From: Suilimivivens sp963650485
GTDB taxonomy: Bacteria > Bacillota > Clostridia > Lachnospirales > Lachnospiraceae
Assembly (NCBI GenBank): GCA_963650485.1
Contig: CAVJLN010000004.1
Location: 1 to 64,000 of the forward strand
DNA length: 64,000 bases
Direction: 5' to 3'
Made by a program: the position numbers and the translations under genes. The notes under the pieces were generated by a model. That model saw only the letters and a list, made by a program, of their open reading frames with translations, did not search any database and was not told the origin of the DNA. Within the stretch, counting starts at the first letter, position 1; the number at the start of each line of letters is the position of its first letter. Below, piece after piece: positions 55,252 to 61,523 of the stretch.

Positions 55252-56155
55252 AATTGTATCAATTACCAAACAACAAAAAGTATATTTTATGGGAATGGAT
55301 CTCCTGATGCTGATGGACCGGATGGATCTTGACGGGATATCAGCTCTGGGAGCCATCATTGAAGACGAGGAAACACATGAGCCGGAACCGGCAGGACTGC
55401 TGGTTTACAGTGAAGGAAGGAAGGGCTATACCATTCAGTGGCTCTTCGTGGATGCTCTGTATCGCTTCCGCGGAATTGGCTCAGAGCTTCTGGCGGCTGT
55501 GTTCCGGGCATCGAAACAGAAGGGATATTCTGTGGTAAAGGCCTATCTGCCGGTGCTTCCGGAGCGTGCGCTGTTCTGTGCACACGAGGAAAAATATCTG
55601 AAGGAGCATCTGTTCCGAAAAAAGAAGACACTTCCGGGAGAGTGGCACAGTGATGTGAAGAACGTAAATGCTGTCCTTGAACACCTCAAGCTTCCGAATG
55701 ACAGAGTGACCCCTCTTGCGGGTCTGCCGGAGGGAGAACGGAAAACGATCCTTAAACAGCTCAAGAGTGTGGAAGCGGTTGATCAGGAGCTGAGCATGGT
55801 GCTTTATAAGGATGGATGCAGTAAGGGCGCTCTGATCGTGGAGACGACCGAGGTTACCGATCCGGTTTTTAAGGATGACGAAATCATCCCCTGTGACCGC
55901 AGGGTATTGTATCCGGTGCGTCTTGAGTGTGGAAGTGAGCTGGATGCAGTCTGTCTTGCGGCGGGTGCATGCAGTGCGGCAGCCCGGAAGTATCCCGGAG
56001 ACACGACGGTCTGCGTGATCAGCCGGAAGTCGTCTATGAGCGGATTCTATAACCGTCTGATGCCGGAGGGACATGTGGACAGCTTTCAGATGACGGCAGA
56101 GGTTACCGAATTTGTGAAGCCGGATGTACGCGCAACGGAAGGATATATCCTCTGA
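55244..56155 (+). CDS. GNAT-family acetyltransferase-like protein, second in the cargo region, 303 aa
   Basis: The first 120 residues form a GNAT domain with the acetyl-CoA-binding segment LFVDALYRFRGIGSELLAAV and FRASKQKGYSVVKAYLPV. The remainder is a second diverged GNAT-like part ending in FYNRLMPEGHVDSFQMTAEV. The start overlaps the stop of the 2207-residue protein, so the two are co-translated and may form a pair (modifier, chaperone or immunity). Which of these holds cannot be told from the sequence. Confidence 0.75.
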   Translation: MFKIVSITKQQKVYFMGMDLLMLMDRMDLDGISALGAIIEDEETHEPEPAGLLVYSEGRKGYTIQWLFVDALYRFRGIGSELLAAVFRASKQKGYSVVKAYLPVLPERALFCAHEEKYLKEHLFRKKKTLPGEWHSDVKNVNAVLEHLKLPNDRVTPLAGLPEGERKTILKQLKSVEAVDQELSMVLYKDGCSKGALIVETTEVTDPVFKDDEIIPCDRRVLYPVRLECGSELDAVCLAAGACSAAARKYPGDTTVCVISRKSSMSGFYNRLMPEGHVDSFQMTAEVTEFVKPDVRATEGYIL

Positions 56156-56161
56156 AAATGA

Positions 56162-56190
56162 TTGATTTTTTGGAAATTTAGTGCTATAAT
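56162..56190 (+). promoter_or_regulatory. strong sigma-70 promoter before the small membrane gene
   Basis: TTGATT (56162-56167), a 17-bp spacer, and TATAAT (56185-56190) with TGC just before the -10. A start about 7 bp later would place the transcript's first bases beside the hairpin at 56199. Confidence 0.8.
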
Positions 56191-56198
56191 GACAAGAT

Positions 56199-56243
56199 AC
56201 ATCATTGATTCCGGAAGACAGAGAAAGCCGGAATCAATGATGT
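56199..56243 (+). other. perfect 16-bp hairpin at the start of the leader RNA
   Basis: Arms 56199-56214 and 56228-56243 pair perfectly (ACATCATTGATTCCGG with CCGGAATCAATGATGT) around a 13-nt loop. No T-run follows. A second potential stem (GCTGCC/GGCAGC, about 56249-56278) lies before the ribosome site. A 5'-end stem of this kind may stabilise or regulate the message. Confidence 0.75.
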
Positions 56244-56301
56244 AAGAATGCTGCCGGAAGCGGTAGCTGGCCAGGCAGCCTTAAGTCAGGAGGATGGCAA
56301 C

Positions 56302-56595
56302 ATGAAAAAAGTGAAAGCTTCAGGAAGCAGTACAGTGAAGACGGTATCGAAGATCATCGGTATCATTGCAGCAGCAGGTGCTGTACTGGCAGGCGGCGCA
56401 GCTCTTTGTAAGAAGCTCGTGAGCCTTAAGAAGAAAAAGGCAGAGGAAATCTGCGAGAAGCCTGAGGAAGAGAAGGCCGAATGGGATGAACTCAATGAGC
56501 AGGAGGAAGCTTCCGAAGAAGCAGAAGAATCCGCCACTGAGGAACAGGAAGCTGACGAAGCTGCACAAGAAAAAGAATCCGAAGACGAGGAATAA
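56302..56595 (+). CDS. small membrane protein with acidic tail, 97 aa
   Basis: The basic N terminus is followed by one TM helix (about 17-36, KIIGIIAAAGAVLAGGAALC), a lysine-rich patch (KKLVSLKKKKAEEI) and an acidic tail of about 45 residues with Glu in long runs. AGGAGG lies 8 nt before the ATG at 56302, which decides the start. It has its own promoter, structured leader and terminator, so it is a single-gene unit inside the locus. No family recognised; a possible membrane tether or charge-based adaptor for the neighbouring large proteins. Confidence 0.7.
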   Translation: MKKVKASGSSTVKTVSKIIGIIAAAGAVLAGGAALCKKLVSLKKKKAEEICEKPEEEKAEWDELNEQEEASEEAEESATEEQEADEAAQEKESEDEE

Positions 56596-56606
56596 GAATG
56601 AGGATA

Positions 56607-56648
56607 AGGGTTGTCATATGAAGACATTCATATGCAGCCCTCTTTTTC
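56607..56648 (+). terminator. rho-independent terminator after the small membrane gene
   Basis: Arms AGGGTTGTCATATGAA and TTCATATGCAGCCCT pair with one bulge around a 4-nt loop, followed by CTTTTTCTG. Confidence 0.8.
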
Positions 56649-56664
56649 TGTTCAGGAGAGAAAC

Positions 56665-56709
56665 CTTTAAGAAAACTTTAAAGAAAGAAGCCGGGTAACA
56701 TGCTATAAT
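56665..56709 (+). promoter_or_regulatory. activator-type promoter of the calpain-like gene, same layout as at 14.7 kb
   Basis: CTTTAA at 56665-56670 and 56676-56681 (period 11 bp), then 19 bp, then TGC TATAAT (56701-56709). GGG lies at the same distance from the -10 as in the 14.7-kb promoter. There is no good -35. The likeness points to one shared activator. Confidence 0.62.
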
Positions 56710-56763
56710 AAGCTCATAGAAGAAAAGACGTATGCCGGAGTGTATGCAAAGGAGGAAATGCCT

Positions 56764-59700
56764 ATGCCACCCAAAGTAAAAATGCAGGAAAAACAGATAC
56801 AGCAGTCAAACGTAATCCATGTGCAGCCACTGGAACGTGTGAGTCAGATGCGGAATGTTCCGCAGGGAATGAATGAAGCAGCACGGATACAGACAAGCAG
56901 CCAAAGTGTTCCTGAGACACGTATGTTCAACCTTGAGAAGGAAGTTATGAGGATTGCACATGAGGCGAGCCAACAGGCAGCCCTCATGAAGGAAAAGACG
57001 GAGCTTCTGAATAAGCTGAACGCATTGCTGGAAACGAAAAAGAAAAATGAAAGACATTTGAAAAAAGAGGATCAGAATCAGGTTGTAGAAGAGCTGGAAA
57101 AAGCTATTAATAAAAATAAAACGGAACTCCAGAAGGCAGCAGGCACCTTTTACAATCTTAAAAGGGAACAGCTTGAAAAGCAGATCGAGCTTACGGAAGA
57201 AACCATGCGGCTAAGCAATATAGAGATCACAGATGAATGGCGTGATGAAGCAGAAGCAAGTATCCTGCGGGGAAGTATCCGAACGATGGGGATTTTCACG
57301 GAAGGAGCCTTGAAGGACTATCAGGATGCTGACGTCTTTGACGGCTCCAAAATAGAAGATAAGAAGGCCGAGCTTGCCGCTGTGATGAGACGCATTGAAT
57401 TTCGGAAGGAGTTGGATAAGGGTGCTAAGGGCATTGCTGCCGGAGTAGAACAGTACAAAAAGGATGCAGCTTTAGATGGATACCAGAACATATCCGGGGA
57501 AGAACTGAGTGAAATGATATTGGAATTTGTGAACCAATTTTTCGATCAGCAGAAGAGAGAGGAGATGTTTAATCCGGCAACTATCAGGAATACCATCGGA
57601 AAGAGTCTTATTATGCTTGATATCTGGAAGGCAGACAGGAAAAAACGTTCCCACAGGAAGGTGACCGGTGAAGCGAGAAAAAAGCTTCAAAGAGCCGACC
57701 AGCTCATGGCCTATTATGAGCAGCATGTGAACACGGTTCTTGGAGATTACGGAATGAGCCTTGACCGTCTGGCCTATAGTAAAGAAAATATCAACGAGCT
57801 GGCGAAGCGTACACGAAATGCAGAAAGAATCGATGCATGGAATAAGGATTACGAGTCTTATCAGAGACTGTTTGACGGCAATCAGAAGAATCAGAATCCG
57901 GATGCAGAGAATGGAGAACTGACCGCAGCAGAAAGAAGACTTCGTGAACTGGAAAGACAGGCAGGAATAGTGAATACGCTGGATCTAAAGACAGAAGCTC
58001 CTATTTACGATTTAGAAACCAGCAAGAAATTTACTGATCTCTTGAAAATGGGGAAGACTTCATCAAAAGAAAAGACCACTCCTGTTGCAGTATTCCGACT
58101 GAAAGAAGATGTTCTGTCAAGTACTCAGGATCGAAAGCAGGTCGAGCTTAAGGAAGTCAGACTCTGTTATGTCTGTGCGAAAATCCTGATGGATTTAAAA
58201 GTTGCTCATGGGGAAAAGAAAAATCTGCAGTTTGAGGAAATTCTGCCCCTTGTGAACAGGATGGTAAGAAGCTATGAAAATCATGGCATCAGGTCTTATG
58301 TGAAGGAACAGCAAGGATACCGGGAAGAGCTTATGGAAAAGCTGAGCCAGATTCAGAGAACTTCCCCGATTTTTCAGGAGAGGCGGTATGCATCACTGCT
58401 TCTTGGCTATCTGCATTCGGAGCAGATGGGAGAGCTGGTTAAGGAACGCAAGGCGAAGGAGGTCAGGGTATATGATCAAAGCTATGAAGGCTTTGGAGTC
58501 CGGCTGGAAAGGTATGACAGACCTTATATAGACAGACTGAAGTCGGTAAAGGATGAGCCGTTGTTTGCACATGATCCTATGCTTAAGGATATTCATCAGG
58601 GCGCTCTGGGAGACTGTTATTTCCTGGCCGCACTGGCAAGCATTGTATCCAAGAATCCTGACACCATCAAAGAAATGATGAAGGATAATGGAGATGGGAC
58701 AGTAACCGTCCGCTTCTATGATCTCCAGAAAGAGGAGACTGACTTTTTAGGAAACAGTGAGGTATACAAAAAAACATATTACGTCACGATTGACAAGACG
58801 ATTCCGGAAAGAACCTATCTGGATACACATGCAAAGAAGGATTCCTTCTCCCAAGGTGCTCTGTGGGTTAAGCTGATGGAAAAGGCCTATGCAGCAGTAC
58901 GCGATAAGGACAGTGGGTATAAAAATAATCTCAGGATCAGAGGCAAGGACGAAACCGTTAATTACCTGGGGATTAAGAGCGGCCTGTTCCCACAGGCCAT
59001 GGAGCATCTGACCGGCGAAAAGTCATCCAGTACGGAGTCGGTTGAACGAAAAAACAATGTTCAGGCATTTCGTGGCCATTTTACGGGTGAAGCTCCGATA
59101 CTGGAAGGGAGAACTCTGGATAGTCCGTCCATGTTATATTTTTACAAACAGCATAACCAGAACAGCAAGGATACGAAAGAGACGGATGAAAAAGCAAAGA
59201 AGTATTTGGCAAAGAAGAAATTTCCAGATCCTGAAAATTTAAAGGCTCAGTTCGAGGAAGAGCTTGACGGCTATAAAACCATAGAAAAAATGCTGAAGAA
59301 AGCGTTTCTGTCGCAGGTAAAATTATTGGAAATTCAGGCAATGGATACGGAAACCTATGTGGATGAAATAGAAAAGCTTGGCGCGTATATGGAAAATCTG
59401 ATATCACAGCTTAAAGGCAGCAATGGACAGGAGCTTAGCGATAAGGTGCTCGACAGCCTGCAGGATTATGACTGGAAAGGAAATAAAACGATCCGTTCAA
59501 AGGAGTTTGCTAGTGGCGGCCAAATCAGACGCAAGGCCTTCGAAGACATAGGATATGAGCTGCTCAGGGATTGCTGGAAGGTCAGCGAACAGAACACAGA
59601 TAAGCTGCTTACTATGATAAAGGGAATGCTGAATGCATATACAGACGCTCTGAAACGCCACAACGAGGGTCAGATCTACACAAAAACAGAGCTGGGAATC

Positions 59701-60084
59701 TTAGAACGCTTCAGCGCTGGTCTGGATAAGCAGAAAAATTGCAGCTTCGGAACAAAGAAGTTCAATGCTGGTGACGGAGTGGGCGTTGCCGGAGAAAACA
59801 TCTTTAAGGGAATATGCGGAAGCCATGCCTATGTCGTAACTGCAATTGAGGAGCATACGATTAACAATAAAAAGAAGAAATTCCTCAGGGTTCAGAATCC
59901 TCATGGAGGCAACATCCCGATATATCTTATTAATGAGAATGAGAATGGGAAGGAAAAGGTGCAGAGAATCAGCAGTCCGACATATACGACGAAATGGATG
60001 AAGTTTGAGAAAGCAACCCATGGAACAGGTCTGATCGAACTGAGAGACGCATGCAGTGCCATGAGATATATGAGCATAACATAA
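56764..60084 (+). CDS. calpain-like (C2) cysteine protease cargo protein, 1106 aa
   Basis: The N-terminal half is charged coiled coil (for example ELLNKLNALLETKKKNERHL). The C-terminal half is a calpain-type protease: KDEPLFAHDPMLKDIHQGAL, then GDCYFLAALAS with the catalytic Cys618, NGDGTVTVRFYD, and QGALWVKLMEKAYAAV. His1021 lies in CGSHAYVVT and Asn1045 in RVQNPHGG; their spacing of 24 equals that of classical calpain. Between Cys and His an extra helical insertion of about 250 residues is present. No calcium-binding EF-hands or secretion signal was seen. The ATG at 56764 was chosen for AGGAGG 8 nt upstream and because the paralogue also starts MPP. Likely a CIS-loaded protease effector; this is inference. 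Confidence 0.82.
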   Translation: MPPKVKMQEKQIQQSNVIHVQPLERVSQMRNVPQGMNEAARIQTSSQSVPETRMFNLEKEVMRIAHEASQQAALMKEKTELLNKLNALLETKKKNERHLKKEDQNQVVEELEKAINKNKTELQKAAGTFYNLKREQLEKQIELTEETMRLSNIEITDEWRDEAEASILRGSIRTMGIFTEGALKDYQDADVFDGSKIEDKKAELAAVMRRIEFRKELDKGAKGIAAGVEQYKKDAALDGYQNISGEELSEMILEFVNQFFDQQKREEMFNPATIRNTIGKSLIMLDIWKADRKKRSHRKVTGEARKKLQRADQLMAYYEQHVNTVLGDYGMSLDRLAYSKENINELAKRTRNAERIDAWNKDYESYQRLFDGNQKNQNPDAENGELTAAERRLRELERQAGIVNTLDLKTEAPIYDLETSKKFTDLLKMGKTSSKEKTTPVAVFRLKEDVLSSTQDRKQVELKEVRLCYVCAKILMDLKVAHGEKKNLQFEEILPLVNRMVRSYENHGIRSYVKEQQGYREELMEKLSQIQRTSPIFQERRYASLLLGYLHSEQMGELVKERKAKEVRVYDQSYEGFGVRLERYDRPYIDRLKSVKDEPLFAHDPMLKDIHQGALGDCYFLAALASIVSKNPDTIKEMMKDNGDGTVTVRFYDLQKEETDFLGNSEVYKKTYYVTIDKTIPERTYLDTHAKKDSFSQGALWVKLMEKAYAAVRDKDSGYKNNLRIRGKDETVNYLGIKSGLFPQAMEHLTGEKSSSTESVERKNNVQAFRGHFTGEAPILEGRTLDSPSMLYFYKQHNQNSKDTKETDEKAKKYLAKKKFPDPENLKAQFEEELDGYKTIEKMLKKAFLSQVKLLEIQAMDTETYVDEIEKLGAYMENLISQLKGSNGQELSDKVLDSLQDYDWKGNKTIRSKEFASGGQIRRKAFEDIGYELLRDCWKVSEQNTDKLLTMIKGMLNAYTDALKRHNEGQIYTKTELGILERFSAGLDKQKNCSFGTKKFNAGDGVGVAGENIFKGICGSHAYVVTAIEEHTINNKKKKFLRVQNPHGGNIPIYLINENENGKEKVQRISSPTYTTKWMKFEKATHGTGLIELRDACSAMRYMSIT

Positions 60085-60141
60085 CTGACTCCGATCACGG
60101 GAAGCTGTATCACGATGAATTTTGAAAGGAATGATAACAAT

Positions 60142-61500
60142 ATGAGATATCAACTTTTACAGGCCTACAAGGGACACACACAAATGCTGGAGGGACATTG
60201 TCCGCAGTGGATCCGCTGGGCAGTGTCCGATGGAAACGCAGATGCGTTTTTATTAAAGAAAGTGGTAGAGGGCACGGAGGAGTTTACCGGATATATGGCG
60301 GTAACCAGTCAGGATGAGGAGCCGGAGCTTCTGAGCGTGAGAGCTTCTGATGATAAGAGCTTTAAGCTGCTTTTCCGCCGTCTGCGGCAGTACCTGAAGG
60401 AACACGATTTTGGCAGTATCCGCTGTAATGAGATGATTCTGAAGGAGCAGGAGGAGGAATGGCAGAGCCTTCTGCTTAGTCAGCACTTTGTCGTTGAAGA
60501 ATCCGAAAGCTTTTACCGGATTTCGCTGGATGATATTGAGCAATGTGCTGTGTTTGCGGAGAATGACAAGGTCACGAATGCCGTGGAGAAGGGGCGTATC
60601 CGGACGGCGCTGGGTGCAAGCGGAGCAGAGAGAGTGGCACTTCTGGATCTGATGGAGAGAACCCATCCGGACAGGAAGGAAGAGGGAGAATACGGAAGAG
60701 CCTTTCCGGAGCTTTCCGGCATTTACGTGCATCATCAGAAGGTTCTGGCATATCTGTTCCTGTCGGTATACAAGGGCTGTGTTATTGTAGAGGAATGCGG
60801 GGCAGAGAAGGGCATGGAGGCGCTTCTGCTGGCATTGATGAATCAGTTTATTCCGGAAATCCGCAATGAATTCCCGGATGCAGATCATTTCTACATTCCG
60901 GAAAAAGGCGATCTGATGCAGTATACAGCCTGCAGGAAGCTACTGTTCAGAAAGGAGCTTAAGGTCTGTGAAGCAAGCCTGTGTCATGCTTACTGGGATC
61001 AGGATCAGGCCTTTGCCATGAGAGAGGTACAGGAGCTTCTTCTTCCGGAGAACGAGGATCAGGAGATTCCCGAAGAGACCGTGGTTGAGCTGATGAGACT
61101 GCAGCAGCTTGAGGAAACGCTGGATACCATGCAGCAGGAATGCATGATGGTTTCCTATAAGGACGAACCGGCGCTCCAGCTCTGGCTTACGCCGGATGAA
61201 GGAGAGCTGGTGATTTATCTGCAGTATCATCTTCTGGATGCAGATACAGGAAACTTTGTACTGGAGGCAGTCGTTCCGATGGAGGTGCTCTCCGGCGAAG
61301 ATACCGAGGGACTTTCCATGTGCATGGATTATAACCGTAAGAGCAGCATCAGTACCGCTTATTCGGATGAAGGACGGTTGTATCTCAGGCTGACTCATAT
61401 GGAGCTGGAGCTTCCGCCTGAGGAAGATGAGATCCGGACATTTCTGGAGCAGATCGTGGAGGAATGGGATTACTTCCACATCATGAATCTGGATGATTAA
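60142..61500 (+). CDS. third GNAT-like protein in the cargo region, 452 aa
   Basis: Two weak GNAT-like halves about residues 1-140 and 165-280 (VLAYLFLSVYKGCVIVEECG, AEKGMEALLLALMNQFIPEI), followed by a C-terminal domain of about 170 residues of unknown type that is acidic and beta-rich. The acetyl-CoA loop (Q/RxxGxG/A) is not clear, so catalysis is doubtful. It sits between two calpain-like genes, like the earlier GNAT-like genes beside the other large proteins. Start: ATG at 60142 has AAAGGA about 11 nt upstream; an ATG at 60115 is possible. Confidence 0.6.
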   Translation: MRYQLLQAYKGHTQMLEGHCPQWIRWAVSDGNADAFLLKKVVEGTEEFTGYMAVTSQDEEPELLSVRASDDKSFKLLFRRLRQYLKEHDFGSIRCNEMILKEQEEEWQSLLLSQHFVVEESESFYRISLDDIEQCAVFAENDKVTNAVEKGRIRTALGASGAERVALLDLMERTHPDRKEEGEYGRAFPELSGIYVHHQKVLAYLFLSVYKGCVIVEECGAEKGMEALLLALMNQFIPEIRNEFPDADHFYIPEKGDLMQYTACRKLLFRKELKVCEASLCHAYWDQDQAFAMREVQELLLPENEDQEIPEETVVELMRLQQLEETLDTMQQECMMVSYKDEPALQLWLTPDEGELVIYLQYHLLDADTGNFVLEAVVPMEVLSGEDTEGLSMCMDYNRKSSISTAYSDEGRLYLRLTHMELELPPEEDEIRTFLEQIVEEWDYFHIMNLDD

Positions 61501-61523
61501 CAAACCAAAATGTGGAGGTGCAT

